Source: an uncultured Nesterenkonia sp. (GTDB taxonomy: Bacteria > Actinomycetota > Actinomycetes > Actinomycetales > Micrococcaceae). Taken from it: a DNA stretch of 64,000 nt. The notes beneath the pieces were generated by a model that saw only the letters and a list, made by a program, of their open reading frames with translations, ran no database searches and was not told where the DNA came from. The DNA lies in contig CANLUC010000003.1 of assembly GCA_947494195.1 (NCBI GenBank), positions 427,543 through 491,542 on the forward strand, read 5' to 3'. The translations under genes and the position numbers were made by a program. Each line of letters starts with the position of its first letter. Positions within the stretch are counted from its first letter, which is position 1. This document shows positions 16,005 to 23,838 of this stretch, one piece after another.

Positions 16005-17971
16005 CAGGTCACCTCGATATCGCAGTCGCAGCCGGGATGGATCGGAGGGTGGAACGTCGGGCGTCCGACCGTCAGATCCTCTTGGTCATCACCGCCGGGA
16101 TACAGGTCGCCCTTCTCCGCGAACGCCTGCTCGATGCCGACGACCTTGCCGTCGAGCCGCTGGCAGATATCGCAGGTATCGCCGTTGGCCCGCCAGCGCA
16201 GTTCGCTCACACCCGCCTCGCGCCAGGCCTCGCGGCTTGCAGCGCGGGAGAGCTGGGTCGCTTCCCAACGAGCGGTCTTTGCCGGGCGATCCTCGACCCA
16301 CTTGTCGAGCTTCGCCCTGACCTCCCCGGCACCGACTGTCGCCTGCGCCTCCAGCTTCGAGGCCGAGCCTCGGGCCCGGTACTGGACGTGGACGGAGGTG
16401 TACGCGGCGACCCACTTGGTGAGGTCCGGCGGATCCTCTCGACCTACCTCGTTCACGGCGACTGCTGCGATCTCCCCCGTGAGGGTCGCGAAGATCGGCT
16501 CGAATCGCTTGCGGGATTCGTCGGTGATCTTCCCGTTGTAGAGCTCGCGCACAGCCGCAGCGAACGCCTCGACCGATCCGCCCTCGTAGAGGTACTGCTC
16601 GATCAGCGCGTTCACCTCGGAGCGCTCCAGGCGTGCAAGCTGCCCGTCAGCGTCAGCGATCAGCTTCTCGAAGGACTTGGCGATCCGGCGCCGCTCAGAC
16701 GACGAGCGCCGTGCCAGCTCCCGCCGTGCGCCTCGGTGCCCGAGCTCCTCGGTCGCCACGCTCCGTTCGGGATCGTCGTAGGTCCCGACCGGCACCATGT
16801 TCATAGGCTGGAGATAGACGTCGCCGCCATCCACGGGCTGCTCGTCCTCCAGTTGCTTGATGTCGTTGACCGACTTGAATCCCCACTGCCGACCGAGCGC
16901 ATAGGACTCGTAGCGGGTCTTGATGTCGCCACGCTCCAGGGCTGCCGTGTTGAACTTCACGTACATCCCCGACTCGGGAAGCAACTGATTCAGGACGCGC
17001 TCAAGACGGACGATCCACGGCATCAGCGAGTAGCGGACGAACGCCACACCCTGCTCGGCGATGCCCGAGCCCCACGAGGTGGAGCGCTCGACGTCGCCGA
17101 TCAGGTGAGGCGGCACGAAGAACACATGCCCGGCGATGGTGGACGCCGTGTACTTCTGGGTCTCCAGAAACTGCGCCTCGTCGGGCGGCAGGCCGATGTT
17201 CTCCCAGGACACGTTCTCCAGAATCGCGGGCTTGTGGGAGTTGCCGAAGCCTCCGTGCGAGTCGTTCCACTGCTGGTTCAGCCGGTCGAACTGCTCGTCT
17301 GTGAGGTCGCCATCGGCCTTGAGTGCGCCGCCAGGAACAGCGCCTCGGGCGAAGAACCCCGCGCCATACTCTTCGGCGGCGAACGAGGTCCCGATCTTGG
17401 TACGTGCCAGGCCAATCGGAGACAGCCCCCAGGTGCCCATGCCGAACGCCCGGAAGTGCAGAATGCGCTCCTGCGGTACGACTCGTTTGCGGCCCGGCGT
17501 GAAGCCTGGCACGTACTCGGCATCGTTGAGCGTGACCTCGTAGGCCATCTTGCCGGTCGTGGTGCGTGCTGGCTCCACGGAGGTCGGCGCGATGGGCCAT
17601 AGGCCCTTGGTCCGCCCGTCTCCCCCGATCTCGCGGTAGGCGATGCCGTTGCCGCGAAGCAGCATCCAGCCGAGAATGGCCCGGACGAACTCGCCCGAAT
17701 CGATATCCGGGTTAGGGCGATCCGTCAGCAGTGGCAGCAGCGGGTGATTCTCTACCGGCTGGCGGCCCTGCTCGGTGCGCTTGTAGACGTGCAGCGGCAG
17801 TTGCGCGATGGATTCAGAGATGAGGCGCACGCAGCCGTAGACGGCGGAGACCTGCAAGGCGCGCTCAGCGTCCACCGAGACGCCCGCCGCCGTGCTCGTG
17901 CCGCCGAGGCGAGGCATGCGGGCACGCTTCACCGGCTCTGTATGGGACAGGAGATCTCGAAGGATCGGCAT
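16004..17971 (-). CDS. portal protein fused to a MuF-like domain
   Basis: 655 residues. About the first 410 are a HK97-type portal protein (SVDAERALQVSAVYGCVRLI; GMGTWGLSPIGLARTKIG; VPPHLIGDVERSTSW). The remainder, starting near 430, is a MuF-like minor head domain: a long helical region then the Cys/His signature TCDICQRLDGKVVGIEQAF ... HPPIHPGCDCDI. In many phages these are separate genes. Both act on the inner side of the capsid at the DNA entry vertex, so fusion is sensible. Upstream is a tiny membrane protein gene and then terminase. Confidence 0.92.
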   Translation of the reverse strand: MPILRDLLSHTEPVKRARMPRLGGTSTAAGVSVDAERALQVSAVYGCVRLISESIAQLPLHVYKRTEQGRQPVENHPLLPLLTDRPNPDIDSGEFVRAILGWMLLRGNGIAYREIGGDGRTKGLWPIAPTSVEPARTTTGKMAYEVTLNDAEYVPGFTPGRKRVVPQERILHFRAFGMGTWGLSPIGLARTKIGTSFAAEEYGAGFFARGAVPGGALKADGDLTDEQFDRLNQQWNDSHGGFGNSHKPAILENVSWENIGLPPDEAQFLETQKYTASTIAGHVFFVPPHLIGDVERSTSWGSGIAEQGVAFVRYSLMPWIVRLERVLNQLLPESGMYVKFNTAALERGDIKTRYESYALGRQWGFKSVNDIKQLEDEQPVDGGDVYLQPMNMVPVGTYDDPERSVATEELGHRGARRELARRSSSERRRIAKSFEKLIADADGQLARLERSEVNALIEQYLYEGGSVEAFAAAVRELYNGKITDESRKRFEPIFATLTGEIAAVAVNEVGREDPPDLTKWVAAYTSVHVQYRARGSASKLEAQATVGAGEVRAKLDKWVEDRPAKTARWEATQLSRAASREAWREAGVSELRWRANGDTCDICQRLDGKVVGIEQAFAEKGDLYPGGDDQEDLTVGRPTFHPPIHPGCDCDIEVT

Positions 17972-17972
17972 A

Positions 17973-18116
17973 TCAGCTCCGTTTCGGAAGGTTGCCGACG
18001 ACGAGCAGTGCCAGTCCGGCGATGATGAGAGCGGCAGGGATGTAGATCAGCGCAATGCCGACGATGGCGAGAACGCCCCCGGCGATCTCGGATACAGCTT
18101 GAGTCTTTTCGGACAT
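17973..18116 (-). CDS. 47-residue membrane protein between terminase and portal
   Basis: A short gene starting ATG at 18116, three bases after the terminase stop. The product is almost wholly hydrophobic: residues 10-29 and about 27-43 (IAGGVLAIVGIALIYIPAAL ... GLALLVVGNL) can form two membrane helices in a hairpin. No family is recognised. Its place between terminase and portal is odd for a membrane protein. Confidence 0.65.
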   Translation of the reverse strand: MSEKTQAVSEIAGGVLAIVGIALIYIPAALIIAGLALLVVGNLPKRS

Positions 18117-18119
18117 GCC

Positions 18120-19778
18120 TCAGCCTCCTAGCTGTCGGATTCTTGGTTCAGGTTTCTTCTTCACGGGCCGATCCAGCAGCCACAGCGCCCCGGTGAACGC
18201 CATCAGCGGCGCCACATCGACCGGGGACTTACGCCGGTCCCAGAGCATCGAGCCGCCGTCGGTGAGCTTCGGGATGGCAGTCGCCGCAGCCACGTCGAGA
18301 ACCGGCTGCGGGAAGTGCCGGAACGTGTTGTCCCGGACGGCGTCGAAGATCTGCCCGGTCGCCCCGGTGAGATCAGGTCCGCCCCACTCCACGACCGGCA
18401 GGCCCGCGTCCTTGAGATCGGCCATGAGATCCGAGACCGGAGCGCCGCGAGCCTGTCCGCAGACGCCGATGAGCAGGTCCTTGCGCTCTTTCAGCCACTC
18501 GACCGCCCAGCCCGTCCCGGCCGAGTCAGCCACCGAACGGGAGGCGACGAGCTCGACCTGCCGGAATCCATCAGCGTCGCGGCCAGCGAACGCGATATGC
18601 GCCCGGCCACGGTCCACGGAAATGTCGATGCACGCGGCAACCTTGCCGACGATCTGCGGCGGCTCCGCAGCGGGATCTGGTGTGCCGTCCTCGCGCTTGG
18701 GCGGCGTCCACTGTCCGGCCTCCCACGCGCCCGGCGGGAAGGGTCCCTCCAGTGAGCCGTCTGACCACTGGCACAGGACCTCCGTGCGAAACACCCACTC
18801 GGGATCTGTCTTGGCCGCAGACTGGAGCGAGCGCTCTGTGACCAGGCCATGACCGAGCGAAGGGTTAGCCTGAGCCCAGCCTTGGCGGTCCATGATGTCG
18901 CAGCCCGGAGGCGCCGACCACTCGAAGATGCCGAGCGACGTGTCGCCGTCTTCGACCTCGATCTCCTCCATATCCGGCGCCTCGTCGGCGGTCAGCAGAG
19001 TCTCCGGATCGTCCTCGCCGACGATGCCGTCAGGATCATCGAGGGCTTTGTGCGCCATCATGCGCAGATACCGCAGCACGACCGATGTCGCGTCGCCAGC
19101 GTTGGAGAATGCCCACACCTGGGCATTGGGCCGGGCGATGGTCGTCTTAGTGATCGCGCCCCAGGCATCCCAGGTCTGATGCTCGCGGAGCTCATCGAGC
19201 ATGATGAGATCGCCGGAGAGACCACGACCGGCGCGACGGTTGGCCGCCTTGACCTTGTACCGCTCGCCAGTCTTGAGACGGATCGTCTTTTTCCCGTTGA
19301 CCAGGATCGGCTTATCCGCCAGCTCCGCGAGCTCGGGAGTCTCCTCGATGATGTCGAGGGCGCCGTCCCAGACCTCCTCGGCGGTGTCGAGATCCTGCGC
19401 CGTGCCCAGGATCAGATCGATGCCCAGCACGTAGAGGAAGAACAGCGCCAGGACCTGGGAAAGTGTGGACTTGCCCTGCTGGCGAGCGACGAGAACGACG
19501 ACATTGCGGAACCGGAACAGCGGCTCATCCGCCTCACGGTCGGCCATGTTTGCCACGGTCACGCCCGGCGAGAGCTCCAGGGTGTGAATGAGCAGCCACT
19601 TCTGCCACGGGTAGAGCGTCACGTCGCAGACGTCCTCCGCGAACGTGATCGCCATGAAGCCTAGAGACGTGTTTTCAGTGAGCCGCCGCAGCGGCCGCGT
19701 CCAGACCCTGGGGACCTCGGAGCCGAGCAGCTTAGGCTTTGCGGCCCGCCTTTGCTTGGAGTCCGCCGAGTGCGCCAC
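18120..19778 (-). CDS. terminase large subunit
   Basis: 552 residues, with Walker A-like VARQQGKS (about 97-104), Walker B LIMLDE (about 192), and the nuclease domain beginning CIDISVDRGRAHIAFAG with its metal-binding Asp. It cuts phage DNA and drives packaging through the portal. The GTG start overlaps the small-subunit gene by 47 bases; a later start cannot be excluded. Confidence 0.94.
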   Translation of the reverse strand: MAHSADSKQRRAAKPKLLGSEVPRVWTRPLRRLTENTSLGFMAITFAEDVCDVTLYPWQKWLLIHTLELSPGVTVANMADREADEPLFRFRNVVVLVARQQGKSTLSQVLALFFLYVLGIDLILGTAQDLDTAEEVWDGALDIIEETPELAELADKPILVNGKKTIRLKTGERYKVKAANRRAGRGLSGDLIMLDELREHQTWDAWGAITKTTIARPNAQVWAFSNAGDATSVVLRYLRMMAHKALDDPDGIVGEDDPETLLTADEAPDMEEIEVEDGDTSLGIFEWSAPPGCDIMDRQGWAQANPSLGHGLVTERSLQSAAKTDPEWVFRTEVLCQWSDGSLEGPFPPGAWEAGQWTPPKREDGTPDPAAEPPQIVGKVAACIDISVDRGRAHIAFAGRDADGFRQVELVASRSVADSAGTGWAVEWLKERKDLLIGVCGQARGAPVSDLMADLKDAGLPVVEWGGPDLTGATGQIFDAVRDNTFRHFPQPVLDVAAATAIPKLTDGGSMLWDRRKSPVDVAPLMAFTGALWLLDRPVKKKPEPRIRQLGG

Positions 19779-20103
19779 CCGTGCCCCCCTCCTTCGCCGT
19801 CGCCTTGAACCGCAGGCGAGAGATCGGCGTCAGGCCGAGCGCGTCGCAGTACCGCAGATAGGTCGGCAGTGAGACGTTGTCTTGCGACGGCGGTCGCTGG
19901 TCGTGCTCAATCGCGTCGCGCACGAGCTCCTGGAAGTAGACGTCAGCGAGATCGATCTTGCGAGCGAGCGCCCGTGCGGCGTCGATGGTCGGTTGGTCGA
20001 GTGGGCCGAGGTGGCTCGCGCCCCTGACCGCCTTGTTAAGCGAGTCGAGGATCGGCATCTGGTAGGCCTCGCACTCGCATTCGCAGTCGTGATCCTCGGC
20101 CAT
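19732..20103 (-). CDS. terminase small subunit
   Basis: The 123-residue protein starting MAEDHDCECECEAYQMPILD is followed directly by the large subunit. It has the helical arrangement of actinophage small terminases (DSLNKAVRGASHLGPLDQPT; ARALARKIDLADVYFQELV) that recognise the packaging site. The Cys/Glu-rich opening (CECEC) is unusual. ATG at 20103 is chosen over an upstream in-frame start because it abuts the previous stop. Confidence 0.8.
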   Translation of the reverse strand: MAEDHDCECECEAYQMPILDSLNKAVRGASHLGPLDQPTIDAARALARKIDLADVYFQELVRDAIEHDQRPPSQDNVSLPTYLRYCDALGLTPISRLRFKATAKEGGTGGALGGLQAKAGRKA

Positions 20104-20105
20104 GC

Positions 20106-20531
20106 TCACCACCTCCTCGATGTCGTCCCGATGCCCTCCCCGAATACGGCAGGCCAGCCGGGAAACTCGCGCACGCCGTCCGCCGAATCGAAGCTCCAGA
20201 GCCATGACTTGAGGCCAGCCTCGTCCCGCTTGGGATCGCGGCCGCGCTCACGTATCCGGCGCACCAACTCATCACGTGGAGCCATGACCAGGAACGTGTG
20301 AGTAGCGCCGACGAGCTCAGCAGCGCGCCGCCGAGCCGAGCACGTAGCCGCCGACCGGATCACCACGGCGCACGCGGCCTGATCCCCCGCCAGCTTGCGC
20401 AGCGCCGTCGTGAACTGACGCTCGGACAACCACTCGGGATCGTCACGGTCATACACGCGAAGGCCCGACTTACGAGCGAGCGTCGTCTTGCCAGCACCCG
20501 GCGGACCCGTCAGCAAAATAACCATTCGCAT
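20106..20531 (-). CDS. P-loop NTPase/kinase-like protein beside terminase
   Basis: The 141-residue protein opens with a perfect Walker A, VILLTGPPGAGKTTLARKSG, then YDRDDPEW and VVIRSAATCSARRRAAEL, like small nucleotide/polynucleotide kinases. Arg-rich lid residues (RRIRERGRDPKRDE) follow. Such genes are common beside terminase in actinophages; the substrate is not known. It starts after a 200-bp non-coding gap that may hold the packaging site. Confidence 0.82.
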   Translation of the reverse strand: MRMVILLTGPPGAGKTTLARKSGLRVYDRDDPEWLSERQFTTALRKLAGDQAACAVVIRSAATCSARRRAAELVGATHTFLVMAPRDELVRRIRERGRDPKRDEAGLKSWLWSFDSADGVREFPGWPAVFGEGIGTTSRRW

Positions 20532-20732
20532 TAAAGGCCCCCTTGGTGTATCACGTGCGCGTGCGCGCCCAACCCCCCTCGACCCTCCGGGGGAGGGAGA
20601 AAGCTAACCCCCCGCTGTTGCCGCCCCCCTGGCCTTTAGAGTTTCGACCCGCCCCTCCCGTGGGAGCAGTTCGTCCGTCTTGTTTGGGCTCGCATCTGCG
20701 CTGTTCGCGGTTCCTTATTGCGAACCGCAGGG
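20532..20732. other. non-coding gap upstream of terminase; candidate cos region
   Basis: This 200-bp gap between the HNH gene and the packaging genes has no convincing ORF. It contains G/C runs and a hairpin-prone stretch (CCCTCCGGGGGAGGG). In HNH-encoding HK97-type phages the cos site usually lies here, so it is the best candidate. No overhang can be identified from the prophage form. Confidence 0.35.
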
Positions 20733-21032
20733 CTACCAAGCGCGTGATGTGGTGCCGATGGCGAGCGTCGCGGTCGTGCCTTCGCCCTTGTTGCATGTGA
20801 GGTGAGCGGGCGCCCAATTCAGAGGGTCCCAGGTGAGGTGCGGGTAGAGGGCTCGCGATTTGAGGTGCTGCACGCTGCATCCATCGGGATCGGTCGATGG
20901 GATGTCGTAGTCGATGGGTTGTTCGCAGATGCAGCAGGGCAGGTTGTTCGCCTTGCCTCGTGCTTTGACCTGGGCGAGGGCGTCCTGGGATCGGCGCCCG
21001 TTCCAGGCTGGAATGCTGCGGCCGTCATCCAT
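20733..21032 (-). CDS. HNH endonuclease
   Basis: The 99-residue protein starting MDDGRSIPAWNGRRSQDALAQ carries CCICEQPIDY (metal-binding Cys pair), SVQHLKSRALYPHLTWDP (catalytic His) and NWAPAHLTCNKGEG (final His and Cys). HNH proteins beside terminase work with it in cutting cos DNA in HK97-type phages. The ATG at 21032 is chosen because the domain begins there and upstream codons are not phage-like. Confidence 0.88.
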   Translation of the reverse strand: MDDGRSIPAWNGRRSQDALAQVKARGKANNLPCCICEQPIDYDIPSTDPDGCSVQHLKSRALYPHLTWDPLNWAPAHLTCNKGEGTTATLAIGTTSRAW

Positions 21033-21159
21033 TCGCGACCTCCCATGCTGCCGACGTGTCCACCGACCGCCCACACACAGATCAGACCACTCTGGCGAGT
21101 GCTGCCATAGCAGGAAGTCCAAACCGAACAGGGCCGGAAGTGGTAACCCCGAGAGCGGA

Positions 21160-21807
21160 CTACTCGCCCTGTTCCTCCGACGGGCCCTGGGAAGTGGGCG
21201 CAGGCCGATTGCGTCCCGCCATCCGCCTTTCCTCACTCACAATCACTACTCCCATCTGGGAGAGCGCCAGGAGGACATGTAGTAACTCGACCAGGGAATA
21301 GCCGAACCAAAACGTGCATACAAGCAGAATCGCGCTGTGCCAAGACAATAGCTCTGCTGGCGCTAAGCCAGCCGCACCACCAATGGCGGCGCTCGCTACA
21401 GCAAGGAAGATCAAGCCGAGTTGAACCAACGCTGACCAAGTGATGTTGAACAAGAGCTCTGTGTAGGCGTTCGAGCTGCCCAACTTTCGGTCCTTGTTCG
21501 CCCATCGTCTGGCGCGCTCGGCACCCGGTAGGCCGATCGTGAGTATGGCTACAGTCAAACAAGCTCCGAAACTAACAGCGCCGAAAGACATACCCAGCGA
21601 AGCAGCGTCCTGCACAGGCATGCTGTCAGCAGGTGAGAATCCAATCGCCAAGAGCAAGGGCAGTGCTATCGCAATGGAGGCTAGGAGCGACTTCCAGTGA
21701 AAGCAGTCGTTCAATAGCCGAGGCGCTACCTGCCCTCGAAAGAAGCGGAGAAGCTGATTGTAATCGTGGAGATCTACTGTTCTCGGATCGATTGACTCGT
21801 TTTCCAT
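21160..21807 (-). CDS. four-helix membrane protein, RexB-like partner
   Basis: 215 residues with four clear membrane helices at about 40-57, 72-93, 119-142 and 157-181, an amphipathic N-terminus and a polar, Pro/Ser/Glu-rich tail. The ATG has GGAGG five bases upstream and lies 55 bp after the stop of the 294-residue cytoplasmic protein, so the two form an operon. In lambda, RexB is a four-helix inner-membrane protein encoded directly after RexA, and RexAB-like pairs are described in prophages of actinobacteria. Four helices and gene order match, but this protein is longer than RexB (144 residues) and I cannot show sequence similarity. Base composition is visibly more A/T-rich than the neighbouring phage genes, suggesting separate acquisition. 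Confidence 0.6.
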   Translation of the reverse strand: MENESIDPRTVDLHDYNQLLRFFRGQVAPRLLNDCFHWKSLLASIAIALPLLLAIGFSPADSMPVQDAASLGMSFGAVSFGACLTVAILTIGLPGAERARRWANKDRKLGSSNAYTELLFNITWSALVQLGLIFLAVASAAIGGAAGLAPAELLSWHSAILLVCTFWFGYSLVELLHVLLALSQMGVVIVSEERRMAGRNRPAPTSQGPSEEQGE

Positions 21808-21862
21808 CTGACCTCCAGTTGCTTATCTCCATGCCGCACGCTGCGGCCAACCGAAGGCAGAC

Positions 21863-22747
21863 CTACTCGGGCGCTTCATCTGTTTGCGCGAACATCTCAT
21901 CAAACACGCTAGACATGCTTTCCAACTGACCCACGGGCGAATCTCCCGGATCGACGCTAACCATGGACCTCACAGTATTGTTCTCGAGGCTCACGCGCCG
22001 CTCCCCCGGCATTTCAGGGATGTTGCCGAATACTACGGCGTTCGCCATGTTACTGATCCGGCTTCTGGCAGACGAGGCTATGACCCTAACGATCCCCTCG
22101 TGCTTACTCAGGCTCGCGCCGCGAGACGCTTTCGCCGCGATCTCTATCTGGGACGCTCCAGACTCGCCGACCTCTCCGACTAGATCTGAGGAGTCCTCAA
22201 GCCAACTCGGGTTGGGTCGGCTAAGTGTGACGGAGGCTTCGCGAATTCGAGTAAACCGCTCGATAGTTTCAGTGAACGTAGCATCGGGAACTCTATTGAG
22301 GCTGATCTCTAGGTCACGAAGCCCCAACTGCGTCCTACCGAAATCCTCGAGATATCGGGTGATCTCATCCATGGATACCGTGGGGCGTTTGTTCTCCAGA
22401 ATGCAGATGCGTCGCTCTGGATCTACGACCATCCACCGGCTCTCCACGAAGAGCTCCCCCTCGCGGGGAGCCACACTCGTAGTTTCGGACGTCGCGACGT
22501 TCAGAGAGAGCTGCGATGCCGTCTCATCTCCGGAGACGAACAGGAATGCCGTGGCAGAGCCGATGGACCTCGTGCCCGCAATGGTGACCGTACGTCCACG
22601 CAATTTGAATGGCTCGACCCCCTCGATCGGTTGAGCAAGGCGTGAGAAGAACCGACTGTAGTCGAGAGTCCTCTCTTCCTCTTGTCCTGGGGCCTCGTGA
22701 CCGTGGACGTAATAGGCTATGAGGGATCGGTTTACTTTTCTTGGCAT
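21863..22747 (-). CDS. RexA-like cytoplasmic sensor protein (candidate)
   Basis: 294 residues, no signal or membrane segment. Start ATG at 22747 follows GGAGGA. Like lambda RexA (279 residues) it opens with a short beta strand ending in aromatic residues (RSLIAYYVHG), has a charged loop and helix (DYSRFFSRLAQ), a mid-protein beta segment (FVESRWMVVDPERRICILEN) followed by a helix (EITRYLEDFG), and a domain beginning NRVPDATFTETIERFTRI. The match is one of layout and context rather than demonstrated identity. Proposed role: cytoplasmic detector of incoming phage that opens the membrane partner encoded next. Transcribed from its own promoter after a terminator, with a palindrome across the -10. 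Codon use is more A/T-rich than in neighbours. Confidence 0.55.
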   Translation of the reverse strand: MPRKVNRSLIAYYVHGHEAPGQEEERTLDYSRFFSRLAQPIEGVEPFKLRGRTVTIAGTRSIGSATAFLFVSGDETASQLSLNVATSETTSVAPREGELFVESRWMVVDPERRICILENKRPTVSMDEITRYLEDFGRTQLGLRDLEISLNRVPDATFTETIERFTRIREASVTLSRPNPSWLEDSSDLVGEVGESGASQIEIAAKASRGASLSKHEGIVRVIASSARSRISNMANAVVFGNIPEMPGERRVSLENNTVRSMVSVDPGDSPVGQLESMSSVFDEMFAQTDEAPE

Positions 22748-22905
22748 TGTTCCTCCGGTGGTTTTCGGTCAATATACACCGAAATAGGATTCTCCTGGAG
22801 GGAAATCAATGTCTTGCTCGGGTGGAGGACCGTGTCCTCTAGGTCGGAGTTGCACCGACTGCACTTCCAGCTTGGTCTCGTGGTTGGGCTGGCGCGGTCT
22901 GACCG
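22732..22905 (-). pseudogene. possible remnant of a zinc-ribbon ORF without start codon
   Basis: A 57-codon open frame reads as a plausible protein tail, with WKCSRCNSDLEDTVLHPSKT followed by LISLQENPISVYID, and overlaps the first codons of the RexA-like gene in another frame. It is closed upstream by two TAG codons and has no ATG, GTG or TTG before the Cys pair. It may be the end of an ancestral gene displaced when the RexAB-like pair came in, or chance. Confidence 0.25.
22763..22784. promoter_or_regulatory. 22-bp palindrome over the promoter of the RexA-like gene
   Basis: TTTCGGT and ACCGAAA form a perfect 7-bp inverted repeat separated by 8 bases that contain the sequence TATATT on the minus strand, a good -10 box 24 bases before the start codon. 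A regulator bound here would block the promoter. The -35 region is weak. Confidence 0.5.
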
Positions 22906-22994
22906 CTACTAGAGGTTCGGGCGGGGCGTGCCTCGGGCGGTGGTTGTCACCGGCCCGAGGCGTTGCGCCCCCGCAACCGTGCCGAGAGTGGGCA

Positions 22995-23027
22995 CGAAAA
23001 AAGGCCCCGCCGGATCGGCTGAGCCTT
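22995..23027 (-). terminator. terminator between early operon and RexAB-like pair
   Basis: On the minus strand AAGGCTC pairs with GGGGCCTT around a 12-base loop and is followed by TTTTCGTG. It separates the 199-residue zinc-ribbon gene from the RexAB-like pair, so the pair must have its own promoter. Confidence 0.7.
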
Positions 23028-23072
23028 GGTCTGGACATAGTTGTCCATGTGTGCGACTAGATTAACACACGT

Positions 23073-23672
23073 TCAGGCGGCTTTGTCCTCCTCGGTGTCG
23101 AGTGCGTTGAGCAGCCATGCGAGTTCGCCTCCGTGCCATTGGGCGCCGCAGTTGCCACAGGCGACGTCGTACTCGGACGGTGGGCGCATGGTGCCGTCTT
23201 GCTGGTGGGTGCCTGCGGTGAGGCTGGACTCGCGCTCTCCTTCCTCTCCGGCGTGTGCCCATTCTTGGCCGCAGGCTGGGCAGGGTTGGTGCAGTGCTCG
23301 TCGTCGTGGTGGCGGGTCGAACATCGTCTCGATCTGTCCGATCATGTGGGCGGTGACTTGCTCCAGGTAGTCCTGCCATTCGGTTCGCTTTTCCTTCTCC
23401 CAGCGCTCGATGATGGCGCCGAGGGTGCCACACATGGTGTTGGCGCGTGCCTGCTCGGCTTGGCGGGCGTGGTCGTCTAGGTCCTTCCAGAGTTCAATGG
23501 CTGCGGTGTTGATGGGTAGCCGGGTCTCGTTGCTCCCGGCACCGCCTTGGCGCTGTGCCATCTGTGATTCTGCGACCTGGTCGAGCAGTGCGGCGCGGCC
23601 GATGATGCGGCCGTCCGCCCTGGTGTGGGGGTGCGGTCGCAGGAGCATTGTGATGTTCTGCGCGAGACTCAT
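23073..23672 (-). CDS. phage protein with C-terminal zinc ribbon
   Basis: 199 residues. The first two thirds are helical (MSLAQNITMLLRPHPHTRAD; HARQAEQARANTMCGTLGAI). The C-terminal part has two Cys pairs, CPACG (about residue 130) and CGNCGAQWHGGELAWLLN (about 172), forming a zinc ribbon, followed by an acidic end. This arrangement recurs in early regions of actinobacterial prophages; the function is unknown. The ATG is preceded by AAGGAAG, and an A/T-rich stretch upstream (TAATAAGAAT) may be its promoter. Confidence 0.75.
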   Translation of the reverse strand: MSLAQNITMLLRPHPHTRADGRIIGRAALLDQVAESQMAQRQGGAGSNETRLPINTAAIELWKDLDDHARQAEQARANTMCGTLGAIIERWEKEKRTEWQDYLEQVTAHMIGQIETMFDPPPRRRALHQPCPACGQEWAHAGEEGERESSLTAGTHQQDGTMRPPSEYDVACGNCGAQWHGGELAWLLNALDTEEDKAA

Positions 23673-23826
23673 GGTGAGCTTCCTTTCTGACCGGGTCTAA
23701 ATCCGGCTTTCTTGGAAAATTCTTATTAGAGGGTCGGACGTTGCTGGAAGACTTTTCCGCCCGGACACGCGGTGCTCTGCCCGGTGGCAAAGGCCTACTT
23801 CTGCCGATCAGTCAGAGGTCTGGAGA

Positions 23827-23832
23827 TACAGT
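23827..23832 (+). promoter_or_regulatory. -10 box of a leaderless plus-strand gene
   Basis: TACAGT fits the actinobacterial TAnnnT -10 and ends six bases before the GTG start at 23839. There is no ribosome site, so the mRNA would be leaderless. Confidence 0.45.
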
Positions 23833-23838
23833 TGTCTC

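Noticed and set aside
20535..20640. A defined cos overhang in the G/C-rich gap before terminase
   Set aside because: The location is plausible, but a cut site cannot be read from an integrated prophage; left as a candidate region only.
22809..23060. Plus-strand 83-codon ORF with a good ribosome site beside the RexA-like promoter
   Set aside because: The product is low-complexity with many Cys, Gly, Pro and Arg and runs through the minus-strand terminator; not convincing as a gene.
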